The notes under the pieces are model-generated. The model was not told the DNA's origin and made no database searches. It saw only the letters and a program-made list of their open reading frames with translations. The position numbers and the translations under genes are program-made. Of a stretch of DNA of 64,000 nt, positions 46,819 to 55,540 are shown one piece after another. Location: assembly GCA_945952065.1 (NCBI GenBank), contig CAMFGY010000012.1, positions 1 to 64,000 of the forward strand, read 5' to 3'. Each line of letters starts with the position of its first letter. Position 1 is the stretch's first letter. This DNA is from an uncultured Burkholderiales bacterium. Its GTDB lineage: Bacteria > Pseudomonadota > Gammaproteobacteria > Burkholderiales > Burkholderiaceae_C.

Positions 46819-49800
46819 ATGAAATTGAAAACACTCGCCGGCCTTGTGGCAGCGGCTTTTGCGGTCCCAGCGGCCATGGCGTCGAGCAGCGGCATCGTCA
46901 TCAGCCAGGTTTATGGCGGCGGCGGCAACAGCGGCGCCACCATCAAGAACGACTTCGTTGAGATCTTCAATGCCGGTAGCGCTGAAGTGGATATCGGTGA
47001 CTGGTCGGTGCAATATGCCTCGGTCACGGGCACCAGCTGGCAAGTCACCAAGATTCCCGCGGGCACCAAACTGGGCGCGGGCCGCTATTTGTTGATCAGC
47101 CAGGCCGCCGGTTCAAATGGCACCGCCTTGGTGGGCGATGTGGTCGGCTCGATCGCGATGTCGGGCACCAATGGCAAGGTCGCCTTGGTGGCTTCAAGCA
47201 CCGCTTTGTCGGGAAGCAACCCGAGCGGCGGCGCCCTGGTTGATTTGCTGGGTTATGGCCCGACTGCCAATGGTTTCGAGACCGCGCCCACGGCAGCCCT
47301 GAGCAACACCACGGCAGCGCTGCGCAACGCTGCGGGTTGCACCGACACCGACAACAACAGCAGCGACTTTTCGGTCAGCGCACCCAGCCCGCGCAGCCTG
47401 GCCACGCCGGCCAATGTGTGCGGCGGCGTGACTCCGCCGCTGGACAAGCCCATCGTGCCGGTCTGCCCGGACACCAGCGTCACCGCCGGCACCGCCAGCC
47501 GTTTCAGTGTCAGCGCCAGCGATGCCGACAGCATCGTCAATGCCGCGTCCATCAGCGGCAGCTGGCCCGCAGCCTTCACGCTGGGCCGCTTCACCCCCGC
47601 CAGCGCCGATGGCGGAACCGCGACCCAAGAGATTGAAGTGGCCAGCAGCGTGGCCGGTGGCAGCTACAGCCTGAACCTGAATTGGGCCAATAACGAGGCG
47701 CAAACGGCCAGCTGCACCATCAAGGTGACGGCCTCGGGCTTCACCCCGATCTACAGCATTCAGGGCGATGGCGACAAGAGCCCGATGGACGGCGCCACCG
47801 TCAGCACTGGCGGCATCGTCACCTATCTGAGCCCGACCGGCTTTTACATGCAAGACCGCCTCGGTGACGGCAATCCCGCCACCTCGGACGGCATCTTTGT
47901 CTACACCGTCAGCGCGCCCACGGTCAGCGTCGGACAAGAGGTTCGCTTGAGCGGCTTGGTCACCGAGTTTGCTTCGGGCAAGAGCTCCATCACCCAGTTG
48001 AAGAACATCAGCGGCCTGACCGTGCTGAGCAGCGGCAACGCCGTGGCGCCCACCGTCGTCAATCTGGCCAGCCTGCCCAGCGGCGGCCTGGAAGCTTATG
48101 AAGGCATGCTGGTCACCCTGAGCGGCCCAGTGATGGTGCAGCAGAACTACTTCCTGGGTCGCTATGGTCAGCTGACCGTGGCCGCCGGTGGCCGCTTGCT
48201 CAACCCCACCAATGTGATGCGCCCCGGCCCCGATGCCCAGGCCTTGGCCAAGGCCAATCTGGACCGCGCCATCATCTTGGATGACAACAACGGCGCTCAA
48301 AACCCCAACCCCGTGCCCTTCATCGGCGAAGACATGACGGTGCGCGCTGGCGACACGATCGAGTCGCTGACCGGCGTGATCGACTACGGCCCGGCCACCA
48401 GCAACACCACCACCGGCGCTTTCATGTACCGCCTGCAGCCGGTGGGCAAGCCGGTGTTCGCCCGCAGCAACCCGCGCTCCACCACGGCCCCGGCCGTGGG
48501 CGGCAATGTGCGCATCGCCAGCGCCAATGTCTTGAACTACTTCACCACCTTCACCAACGGTCAGACGGCCGATGGCAAGACCGGCCAAGGCTGCAGCCTC
48601 GGTGGCGCGGTGTCGGCCGCCAACTGCCGCGGTGCGGACAACCTGAACGAGTTCAACCGCCAGCGTGCCAAGCTGGTCGCTTCGATCAGCACCCTCAATG
48701 CCGATGTGGTCGGCCTGATGGAGATGCAAAACAATGGCGATGTGGCCTTGCTGAATCTGGTCGATGGTCTGAACGCCGCCATGGGCGCCGGCACCTATGC
48801 CGCAGCCCCGCTGCCCACCGACACCGGCAGCGACGCCATCCGCGTGGCCATGATTTACAAGCCCGCCAAACTCAAGCTGATCGGCGCAACCTTGTCGGAC
48901 ACCGACCCGGTCAACAACCGCCCGACCTATGCGCAAGGCTTCCAGGCCCCCAATGGCGAGCGCTTTGCAGTGGTGGTGAACCACTTCAAGTCCAAGAGCT
49001 GCAGCGGTGCCGCCGGTGTGGACGCTGACCAAGGCGATCTGCAGGGCTGCTACAACGCGCACCGCGTCGAGCAGGCCAAGCGTCTGCGGACCTTTGTGAC
49101 GCAAGTTCAGGCCACGGCCGGCACGCAAGATGTGGTCTTGCTGGGCGACTTCAATGCCTATGCGCAAGAAGACCCGGTCTACGAGTTGACGCACGACGGC
49201 GCCATCGTGGATCTGGTGGGCAAGTTTGATCCGGCCCATTACTCCTACGTGTTCGATGGCTTTGCTGGCCGTTTGGACCATGGCTTCGGCACCGCGTCCG
49301 TCGCCTCCAAGGTGAGCTACGCGACCTCTTGGCACATCAATGCCGATGAGCCGACCGTGATCGACTACAACACCGAGTTCAACCCCGCCGGCTATTACCA
49401 GCCCACGGCCTTCAAGTCTTCGGACCATGATCCTATGGTGCTGGGGCTGAATCTGTACAAGCAGATCAAGGGCACTGCGGGCCGGGATGTGATCGTCGGC
49501 ACCGATGGCGACGACATCATCGAAGGCGGCGCTGGCGCAGACACGCTGACCGGTGGCAAGGGGCGCGATCAGTTCGTCTACAACAGCATGATCGACGCAG
49601 GCGATGTCATCACCGACTTCACCCCGGCTGACGATTTGTTGGATCTGAGTGGCTTGATGCGCAGCCTGGGCGTTGCCAGTGTCGACCCCCTGGCTTCGGG
49701 CCATGTGGTGTGCAGCAATATCAGCGGCGCAGCGGTGATTGGCATCAATGCGACCGGTGCTGCTTCGCTGACCCGCAGCCGCCCCTTGGTGCAGTTGAAG

Positions 49801-49845
49801 GGCCTGAGCTGCGACAAGCTCAGCCCGGCGAACTACAAGTTCTGA
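46819..49845 (+). CDS. Secreted ExeM/NucH-type nuclease with lamin-tail domain and RTX repeats
   Basis: The 1008-residue protein starts with a signal peptide (MKLKTLAGLVAAAFAVPAAMA). It has an N-terminal lamin-tail domain (about 22-150, IVISQVYGGGGNSG...FVEIFN), a bacterial beta-sandwich linker, an OB-like domain (about 310-430, SPTGFYMQD), and an endonuclease/exonuclease/phosphatase domain (about 560-885) with NVLNYF, LMEMQNNG, HFKSKSC, LLGDFNAY and a terminal SSDHDPM. A C-terminal RTX/hemolysin-type calcium block follows (about 890-945, GTDGDDIIEGGAGADTLTGG). ExeM-type enzymes degrade extracellular DNA. Sec signal plus RTX end is unusual. Confidence 0.88.
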   Translation: MKLKTLAGLVAAAFAVPAAMASSSGIVISQVYGGGGNSGATIKNDFVEIFNAGSAEVDIGDWSVQYASVTGTSWQVTKIPAGTKLGAGRYLLISQAAGSNGTALVGDVVGSIAMSGTNGKVALVASSTALSGSNPSGGALVDLLGYGPTANGFETAPTAALSNTTAALRNAAGCTDTDNNSSDFSVSAPSPRSLATPANVCGGVTPPLDKPIVPVCPDTSVTAGTASRFSVSASDADSIVNAASISGSWPAAFTLGRFTPASADGGTATQEIEVASSVAGGSYSLNLNWANNEAQTASCTIKVTASGFTPIYSIQGDGDKSPMDGATVSTGGIVTYLSPTGFYMQDRLGDGNPATSDGIFVYTVSAPTVSVGQEVRLSGLVTEFASGKSSITQLKNISGLTVLSSGNAVAPTVVNLASLPSGGLEAYEGMLVTLSGPVMVQQNYFLGRYGQLTVAAGGRLLNPTNVMRPGPDAQALAKANLDRAIILDDNNGAQNPNPVPFIGEDMTVRAGDTIESLTGVIDYGPATSNTTTGAFMYRLQPVGKPVFARSNPRSTTAPAVGGNVRIASANVLNYFTTFTNGQTADGKTGQGCSLGGAVSAANCRGADNLNEFNRQRAKLVASISTLNADVVGLMEMQNNGDVALLNLVDGLNAAMGAGTYAAAPLPTDTGSDAIRVAMIYKPAKLKLIGATLSDTDPVNNRPTYAQGFQAPNGERFAVVVNHFKSKSCSGAAGVDADQGDLQGCYNAHRVEQAKRLRTFVTQVQATAGTQDVVLLGDFNAYAQEDPVYELTHDGAIVDLVGKFDPAHYSYVFDGFAGRLDHGFGTASVASKVSYATSWHINADEPTVIDYNTEFNPAGYYQPTAFKSSDHDPMVLGLNLYKQIKGTAGRDVIVGTDGDDIIEGGAGADTLTGGKGRDQFVYNSMIDAGDVITDFTPADDLLDLSGLMRSLGVASVDPLASGHVVCSNISGAAVIGINATGAASLTRSRPLVQLKGLSCDKLSPANYKF

Positions 49846-49885
49846 GTGAAGCGCCACACCTGTTTTTTTGAAAGCAAACAAGATC

Positions 49886-50395
49886 ATGAACTTCAACATC
49901 AAATCACTCGCCCTGGCTCTGGGCCTGGCTCTGGGTGCACAAGTGGCCAGCGCTGCGACCTACACCTTCAGCGGTCAGATCAGCTTCAGTGCGCAAACCC
50001 CCAGCCTGCTGGGTGAGACCCTGACGGTGAGCTTCAGCCTCTCGGATGCCGCCGTGGCGGCGCTCAATGGTGGCGATGGTTCGGTGGCATTGAGCAGCCT
50101 GAACCTGAGCTTCCTGGGGCAGACCCGCGATCTTTCGCAAGCCATTGACGCTTATGCCCAGTTCGAAGCCGGTCAACTGATTGGCCCGAACGCAGGCTTC
50201 CAGGGTCTGGCAGGTGGTGATTTGCAGCTGGTGTCCAGCTTTGGCAACTCGAGCTTCTATTACAGCCTGAATGGCAAAGACAGCCTGGGCGACCTGAGCG
50301 TGAGCGCCGTCCCCGAGCCCTCAACCTGGGCCCTGGGTCTGGCCGGTTTGGCCGTGGTGGGCAGCCTCGCTCGCCGTCGTCGCCAGCAGGCCTGA
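49886..50395 (+). CDS. Small PEP-CTERM exported protein
   Basis: The 169-residue product has a signal peptide (SLALALGLALGAQVASA), a beta-rich body starting TYTFSGQISFSAQ, and the C-terminal sorting signal VPEPSTWALGLAGLAVVG followed by RRRRQQA. It would be anchored or released at the surface by an exosortase encoded elsewhere. It lies 40 bp after the nuclease gene and ends before a strong terminator, so the two may be one transcript. ATG at 49886 is chosen over an in-frame TTG at 49868. Confidence 0.85.
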   Translation: MNFNIKSLALALGLALGAQVASAATYTFSGQISFSAQTPSLLGETLTVSFSLSDAAVAALNGGDGSVALSSLNLSFLGQTRDLSQAIDAYAQFEAGQLIGPNAGFQGLAGGDLQLVSSFGNSSFYYSLNGKDSLGDLSVSAVPEPSTWALGLAGLAVVGSLARRRRQQA

Positions 50396-50425
50396 TGGGT
50401 GCGCCCGCGAGGGCGCTTGATTGAA

Positions 50426-50485
50426 CCCCTCAACAAGGGGCCTCGGCCGACGTGCTTTCGCAGCGCGTCGGCCGTTTGTTTTTTT
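50426..50485 (+). terminator. Rho-independent terminator after PEP-CTERM gene
   Basis: CGGCCGACG (50444-50452) pairs with CGTCGGCCG (50466-50474), followed by TTTGTTTTTTT. A smaller hairpin CCCCT-CAACA-AGGGG precedes it (50426-50440). Confidence 0.92.
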
Positions 50486-50504
50486 GACGGTCAATCGCGT
50501 GCGA

Positions 50505-50831
50505 TCACAGCCGGCCGCTGCTGCGCAGGGCGTCCAGCCGCAGTGCAATGCTTTGCTGCAAGTCGCTCAACTCGCGCATCAAACTCTGGCGTTGGGTCTC
50601 GTCGGCGCACTGCGCGATTTCGGCTTGCAAGGCGGCGCGACGGTGAAAGAGCTCGACCTCGGGCGGCGCCATGCCGGCGTTCTTCAAAACCTTGAAGGGC
50701 ATGCGCAGGCCGTCGGGCGTGGCGGCCCAGCCTGCGTCTTCTTGCAGCGGCTTGCCAAAGCTTTCCGCCAGCTTGAGCTCGCCGGACTTCAAGGCGTCTT
50801 GCAGGTGGCGGGCGATCTCATCGTCTTGCAT
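50505..50831 (-). CDS. DUF1992 (DnaJC28-like) protein
   Basis: The 108-residue product shows the DUF1992 pattern: an ELKLAESFGKPL start, then LRMPFKVLKNAGMAPPEVEL, and a helical C-terminal part with repeated Leu/Gln. The domain occurs alone in bacteria and beside a J domain in eukaryotic DNAJC28; function is unknown. GAGGA seven bases before the ATG supports the start. It is convergent with the PEP-CTERM gene and downstream of the chemotaxis receptor gene on the same strand, but separated from it by a terminator. Confidence 0.78.
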   Translation of the reverse strand: MQDDEIARHLQDALKSGELKLAESFGKPLQEDAGWAATPDGLRMPFKVLKNAGMAPPEVELFHRRAALQAEIAQCADETQRQSLMRELSDLQQSIALRLDALRSSGRL

Positions 50832-50842
50832 GCGGCATCCTC

Positions 50843-50882
50843 AGGAAAAACAAATGCAGCAGGGCTTGCGCCGCTGCTGCAT
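50843..50882 (-). terminator. Rho-independent terminator of the chemotaxis receptor gene
   Basis: On the minus strand ATGCAGCAG pairs with CTGCTGCAT over an 11-nt loop (50854-50882), followed by TTGTTTTT. A CCGCGG repeat lies just before it. Confidence 0.82.
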
Positions 50883-50925
50883 CGATTGTCGAGCAAACCC
50901 GCGGGCCAACCGCGGGGGGCAAGCC

Positions 50926-52470
50926 TCAAAGCTTGAAGCCGCTGATCACCTCGGCCATGCGCGCCGCTTGGTCTTGCAGGCTTTCGGCGGCCGCCGCGCT
51001 TTGCTCCACCAGGGCCGCGTTTTGTTGCGTCATTTGGTCGAGCTGCACCATGGTCGCATTCATTTTCACGATGCTGTCGGACTGCTCAAGCGCTGCGGCG
51101 CTGATCTCGCCAATGATGTCGGTGACGCGCTTGACCGAGCCGACCAGCTCTTGCATGGTGCCGCCTGCATGGGCCACCAGCCGGGTGCCCGATTCCACCC
51201 GCTCGACCGAGGCGCCGATCAAGGACTTGATCTCACGCGCCGCTTCCGCTGAGCGCCCGGCCAGGCTGCGCACCTCGCTGGCCACCACGGCGAAGCCGCG
51301 CCCCTGCTCGCCGGCCCGGGCCGCCTCCACTGCGGCGTTCAGGGCCAAGATATTGGTCTGGAAGGCAATGCCGTCGATGACGCCGATGATGTCGGCAATC
51401 TTGCGCGAGCTGGCGCTGATGTCTTCCATGGTGGACACCACTTGCGACACCACCTCGCCGCCGCGCGCCGCCACTTCGGCCGCGTTATTGGCCATCTGGT
51501 CGGCCTGACGCGCAGAATCAGCGGACTGTCGCACCGTGCCGGTCAGCGCATCCATGGAGGCGGCGGCTTGTTGCAAATTGCTGGCGGTTTGTTCGGTGCG
51601 CTGGCTCAAGTCCAAGGTGCCAGTGGCAATCTCGGCCGAGGCGGTGCTGATGCTGTCGGTGGAGCGGCGCACCTCGCCGATCACGTTTTGCAAATGGCTG
51701 CGCATATGGCCCAGCCCGTCGATCATCTGGCCGAGTTCGTCGTGGCGTGGGCTGGGCAGGGCGGCGTTCAAGTCGCCCTGCGCGATGTGGCGCATCGATT
51801 GCTCAACGTCTTGCATTGGCCGTATCACCGCGTCCAGGGTGTACCAGGCCATCACCAGCAAGCCCAAGGTACAAAGCAATCCACCACCAATGCCAGCGGC
51901 CACCAGGCTGCGGCTGCGCGCTTGGGCGTGGCTGTAAGCGGCTTGCGACTTTTTCCGCGCCAAAGGAATCAAGGCTTGCAAAGGCTTGACTGCGTTTTTG
52001 TGCATCACCGGCCAGTCTTCTTCCAGCACGCTGCCCAAGCTGTCTTTGTTTTTGCTTTCGTAGGCGGCTTGCAACTTGGCCAGGGTTGCATCCACCGAGG
52101 CCCAGTTCTCCTGGAGCTGCTTGAAGGGGGCTTGCGCCTCTTCTTCGGTGAACACTTTTTGCCCAAGCGGCTGCAAGAGCTGCCAGGTTTGGGTCAAGTC
52201 CTTGCGGGCCTCTTTCAGATGGTTCAGCGAACCCGGAATGGGCAGTTGCTCCAACAGCACGCCGGCGGTGCGAAAGCGCACTTCCAGCAGGCTGTTTTCA
52301 ATCTGCATCAAGTCCACGAGGGCGGCGCTGTCCTCCTCGTAGAGCTCACTCAGCGCGCTGAGATTCACTCGGTTGGACAAGACGGCCAGCCCGGCCACCA
52401 GGCTGAGGCCCAGCAAGGCCAGACCGGCCAGCGCCATCAGGCGGCCCTTGATACTGATTTGGATGTTCAT
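50926..52470 (-). CDS. Methyl-accepting chemotaxis protein
   Basis: The 514-residue receptor has two membrane helices (about 10-32 and 188-210) around a periplasmic four-helix-bundle sensor of the 4HB_MCP or TarH type, a HAMP domain (about 212-265, [19 protein letters not shown]) and a long signalling domain. The hairpin tip [33 protein letters not shown]-type sequence is present (written here in parts: [17 protein letters not shown], then [13 protein letters not shown]) and binds CheA/CheW. No CheR-binding pentapeptide is at the C-terminus, which ends VISGFKL. The ligand is unknown. Confidence 0.94.
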   Translation of the reverse strand: MNIQISIKGRLMALAGLALLGLSLVAGLAVLSNRVNLSALSELYEEDSAALVDLMQIENSLLEVRFRTAGVLLEQLPIPGSLNHLKEARKDLTQTWQLLQPLGQKVFTEEEAQAPFKQLQENWASVDATLAKLQAAYESKNKDSLGSVLEEDWPVMHKNAVKPLQALIPLARKKSQAAYSHAQARSRSLVAAGIGGGLLCTLGLLVMAWYTLDAVIRPMQDVEQSMRHIAQGDLNAALPSPRHDELGQMIDGLGHMRSHLQNVIGEVRRSTDSISTASAEIATGTLDLSQRTEQTASNLQQAAASMDALTGTVRQSADSARQADQMANNAAEVAARGGEVVSQVVSTMEDISASSRKIADIIGVIDGIAFQTNILALNAAVEAARAGEQGRGFAVVASEVRSLAGRSAEAAREIKSLIGASVERVESGTRLVAHAGGTMQELVGSVKRVTDIIGEISAAALEQSDSIVKMNATMVQLDQMTQQNAALVEQSAAAAESLQDQAARMAEVISGFKL

Positions 52471-52509
52471 GCGAGAGCTATTCCGAGAGTGGCACAGGCC
52501 GGGTGTGGC

Positions 52510-52977
52510 TTATTGCGTGGGCAAGCCCTTGGCCACCCACTCCGGCATGCCGCCGCGGAACCAGTTGATCTTGCTGTAGCCGGCTTTTTGTGCCACCACC
52601 GAGGCCTTGTAACTCTTCCAGCATTCGCCGGCATTGCAGAAGAAGACGATGGGCGCGGCCTTGTCGGCGGGCAGCTTGCTCAGGTCGAACTGGTCTTTGC
52701 TGGCGTCGAAGTCGACGGCCTTGGCGCTCTTTTCTTTGTACGGCACGCTCTTGGCGCCCTTGATGGACTTTTCGGCGTACTCGGCGGCCACGCGGGTGTC
52801 GATCACCGGCACGCCGGCGTCCAGCAGCTTTTTGGTTTCTTCTGCGGTGACCAGCTTCACGCCTGCCAGGCTGTTTGGGGTTTCGCTGGCTTGTGCGCTG
52901 AAGGTCAGGCCCAGATTCAGGCTCAGGCCCAGGGCGGCCAGCAGGCCCAGTTTGATGCAGTTGCGCTTGGTGCTCAT
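52510..52977 (-). CDS. Exported rhodanese-like protein
   Basis: The 155-residue protein has a signal peptide (KLGLLAALGLSLNLGLTFSAQA) and one rhodanese domain with VIDTRVAAEY and the active-site loop CNAGECWKS, containing Cys114 and a second Cys119 next to Trp120. The C-x4-C-W pattern differs from cytoplasmic sulfurtransferases and is seen in periplasmic rhodanese-like proteins. It may handle sulfane sulfur or redox chemistry in the periplasm. It lies 39 bp upstream of the chemotaxis receptor gene on the same strand. Confidence 0.85.
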   Translation of the reverse strand: MSTKRNCIKLGLLAALGLSLNLGLTFSAQASETPNSLAGVKLVTAEETKKLLDAGVPVIDTRVAAEYAEKSIKGAKSVPYKEKSAKAVDFDASKDQFDLSKLPADKAAPIVFFCNAGECWKSYKASVVAQKAGYSKINWFRGGMPEWVAKGLPTQ

Positions 52978-53217
52978 CGTCGTGTACTCCAGATTTGAAG
53001 GGGCACAGGGACGGAGCGACCGCGCGAGCTCGAGCGTCTGCGGCCTGACTGAATCGGCCCAGACGCGCTTGGAATCCTCGCTCTTGGCGGCGCGGTGCTG
53101 CTTCCCTGTAGCCGCCTTTTCGACTGCCCGGGTGCAGAACTTGAGCGCGACGGCGCGGGCTTGTGCGCATGCCGGACATGGCCCTGCGCTGACTTTTGGC
53201 GGCTGTTGCCTTGCTGC

Positions 53218-53766
53218 TCAGTAGGTGCGGCCGCCCTTGAACTGCGCGTGTTGGCGCCGCTGCAAGGTGGTGCTGCGGCTCATGGCTTCGAACGACACCT
53301 TGGCATGCGCATGCATGATGGCCAAGCCCAGCGCATCGGCCGCATCTTTGCCCGGCGCGGCGGGCAGGTTCAACAGCCTTTGCACCATGGCCTGCACCTG
53401 CTCCTTGGCCGCGTGGCCGTGGCCGACCACGGCTTTTTTCATTTGCAAGGCGGTGTACTCCGACACCGGCAGGTCTTTGGACACCAAGGCGGTGATGGCC
53501 GCGCCGCGCGCTTGGCCCAGCAGCAAGGTGGACTGCGGGTTGACGTTGACGAAGACGATTTCCACCGCCGCGCACTGCGCCTGGTAGCGCTCCGACACCT
53601 CGCGCACGCCGTCAAAAATGATGCGCAGCCGCGCCGGCAGGTCGCCACTGGCCACCGCGCTGGTCTTGATGGTGCCGCTGGCCACATAGCTCAGCCGCGG
53701 CCCATCCGCGTCAATGACGCCAAAACCCGTTGTCTGTAAGCCGGGGTCGATGCCGAGAATTCTCAT
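53218..53766 (-). CDS. ruvC: Holliday junction resolvase RuvC
   Basis: RuvC cleaves Holliday junctions together with RuvAB. The 182-residue product has the acidic catalytic residues Asp7 in GIDPG, Glu69 in AVEIVF, and Asp141 and Asp144 in [10 protein letters not shown], plus [16 protein letters not shown] and [22 protein letters not shown]. The C-terminal tail ([19 protein letters not shown]) is basic. ruvA and ruvB are not adjacent. Confidence 0.95.
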   Translation of the reverse strand: MRILGIDPGLQTTGFGVIDADGPRLSYVASGTIKTSAVASGDLPARLRIIFDGVREVSERYQAQCAAVEIVFVNVNPQSTLLLGQARGAAITALVSKDLPVSEYTALQMKKAVVGHGHAAKEQVQAMVQRLLNLPAAPGKDAADALGLAIMHAHAKVSFEAMSRSTTLQRRQHAQFKGGRTY

Positions 53767-53797
53767 GCCGCAAGTGTCGCAGGCCGAGGCTCAGGAA

Positions 53798-54838
53798 TTA
53801 GAGCGAGAGCTTGAAATACCAGCGCACCGAATGAAAGAACACCGGCGCGGCAAAGCACAGCACGGCGATGCGGTCCAGCAGGCCCACCGCGCCGGTGATG
53901 GAGCTGAGGTTGCCCCAGCTGCGCACACCGGCGTCGCGCTTGAGCGCTTGCATCACCAGCCCACCAAAGCTGCCCGCGCCGGCGGCAATGAAGGCCATGG
54001 CCATGGCTTGCAAGGCATCAAACGGCGTGATCCAAAACAGCGCTGAACCCAACAAGGCTGCGCCGATGCAGCCCAGCCACCAGGCTCGCATTGAAAAATC
54101 GCGGCTGATGTGGCGGGCCACTGGGCGGCGCCGCAAGCGCCGGCTGGCCGCCAATTGCACGAATTGACCAAAGGCCACCACCGCCACCAAGAAGAACAGC
54201 AAAAAAGCCCCGCGCCCCAGATAGCCGGGAAACTCCAGCAGCAAGAGTGCCGGCGCATGCGAGAGCCCATACACGCAGACCATGATGCCCCATTGGATCT
54301 TGGCATTGCGCTCCAAATAACGCGCCGGGTCACCGGCCAGCGCGCTGGCCACCGGGATCGCCAAAAAGCTGTAGACCGGAATCAAGACCGAAAACAAATC
54401 AAAGTGCCGCCCGCCGGTCAGCGCGTACTGCAGCGGCAAGATGATGAAGAAAGCCAGGATCAGGCTGCGGTGGTCGCCGCGCCGGGTGTGCAGCAGGGTG
54501 ATGAATTCGCGCAGCGCCAAAAAGCTCAGAATGCCGAACAGCAGCGTGGCGCCCAGCGGCCCCGAGACCCAGGCCGCCCAGAACACGCTGGCCCCGAACC
54601 AGACCAGCCGCAGCTCGCGGGCAAAGCGTTGGCGGCGCAACTGGCGGGCCTTCAAGGCTTCTTCATCCAAACCGGTCAGGGCTTGTTCGCGCAGGCCGTT
54701 GATGAAGCTGCCAATGCTGGTCAAGAGCAAGAGGCCAAACAAGGTGACGAACAGCAGGCCGATTTGCTCGGTGGCCGTCCAGCGGCTCATGGGGTTGGGG
54801 GCCGTCAACCAGTCGGGCATGGTGAGCGCGTTGAGCAT
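53798..54838 (-). CDS. CdsA-like phosphatidate cytidylyltransferase family protein, degenerate signature
   Basis: The 346-residue membrane protein (about eight helices) belongs to the CdsA/YnbB family, which makes CDP-diacylglycerol. The C-terminal CDS signature normally reads K-R-x4-K-D-x-G...G-H-G-G-x-x-D-R-x-D. Here it is KRDAGVRSWG followed by ITGAVGLLDRIA: K-D is R-S, H-G-G is A-V-G, and the last Asp is Ala, so metal-binding residues are missing. It may be inactive, act on another alcohol, or be a conserved divergent branch. The ATG at 54838 shares a base with the stop of the acyltransferase gene upstream, suggesting coupling. Confidence 0.75.
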   Translation of the reverse strand: MLNALTMPDWLTAPNPMSRWTATEQIGLLFVTLFGLLLLTSIGSFINGLREQALTGLDEEALKARQLRRQRFARELRLVWFGASVFWAAWVSGPLGATLLFGILSFLALREFITLLHTRRGDHRSLILAFFIILPLQYALTGGRHFDLFSVLIPVYSFLAIPVASALAGDPARYLERNAKIQWGIMVCVYGLSHAPALLLLEFPGYLGRGAFLLFFLVAVVAFGQFVQLAASRRLRRRPVARHISRDFSMRAWWLGCIGAALLGSALFWITPFDALQAMAMAFIAAGAGSFGGLVMQALKRDAGVRSWGNLSSITGAVGLLDRIAVLCFAAPVFFHSVRWYFKLSL

Positions 54839-55467
54839 CAGTCCCACCCTCCGCCCGGTTGCTGGGCCAACACAGCGGCGCGTGCGCGCTCTAAAAAAGC
54901 GCGCTTGTCTTCGCCGGGCTGCAATTGCAGCGGCGCGCCAAAAGTGACGGTGCACAGAATCGGCACCGGCACCACCTCGCCCTTGGGCATGACGCGCTGC
55001 ACATTGTCGATCCAGGTCGGGATCAGCTTGACCTGCGGGAACTGCTCGGCCAAGTGATACAGCCCGGCTTTGAAGGCCTGCGGCGCGCCTTTGTTAGAGC
55101 GGGTGCCCTCAGGGAAGATCACCAACGAGTCCCCCTGGCGCAAGGCTTCGACCAGCGGCTCCAGCGGGTCTTCGTCCGGGGTGGCACGGGTGCGCGACAC
55201 ATAAATCGCGTTGAACACCGCCGAGGTGATCCAGGCCTTGAGTGGGCTGCTGGTCCAGTAGTCGCGCGCGGCGATGGGGCGGGTTTGCGCGCGCAACTCG
55301 CTGGGCAGGGCGGCCCAGATCAGCACCCAGTCAAAGTGGCTTTGATGGTTGGCAAAGTAGATGCGCTGCTCCGCCATCGGCGGGCAGCCCTTCCAGTGGC
55401 CTTGTGCGCCGGTGATCAGGCGGGCCAGGGCGGCCAGCAATTGGCCGGTGGCAGAGGCAAGTGACAT
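54838..55467 (-). CDS. PlsC-like 1-acyl-glycerol-phosphate acyltransferase
   Basis: The 209-residue protein has the acyltransferase motif I N-H-Q-S-H-F-D (His41, Asp46, the H-x4-D pair) and motif III FPEGTRS (118-124), with a late PTWIDNVQRVMPKGE segment. Such enzymes acylate lysophosphatidate or a similar lipid at the inner membrane. It overlaps the CdsA-like gene by one base, which suggests the two act in sequence on the same lipid. A different paralogue elsewhere may be the main PlsC. Confidence 0.88.
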   Translation of the reverse strand: MSLASATGQLLAALARLITGAQGHWKGCPPMAEQRIYFANHQSHFDWVLIWAALPSELRAQTRPIAARDYWTSSPLKAWITSAVFNAIYVSRTRATPDEDPLEPLVEALRQGDSLVIFPEGTRSNKGAPQAFKAGLYHLAEQFPQVKLIPTWIDNVQRVMPKGEVVPVPILCTVTFGAPLQLQPGEDKRAFLERARAAVLAQQPGGGWD

Positions 55468-55540
55468 GGCCGCATATTAGTCGAGTCGCTGCGGGGCTTG
55501 CCACCGACTTGAGGCATTAGGGGCTCGTCTCCAGCTTGGT

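Noticed and set aside
47194-49902. A ~900-codon open frame opposite the nuclease gene
   Set aside because: Composition (Gly/Ala/His/Val repeats) and lack of family motifs mark it as a shadow of the clear + strand nuclease.
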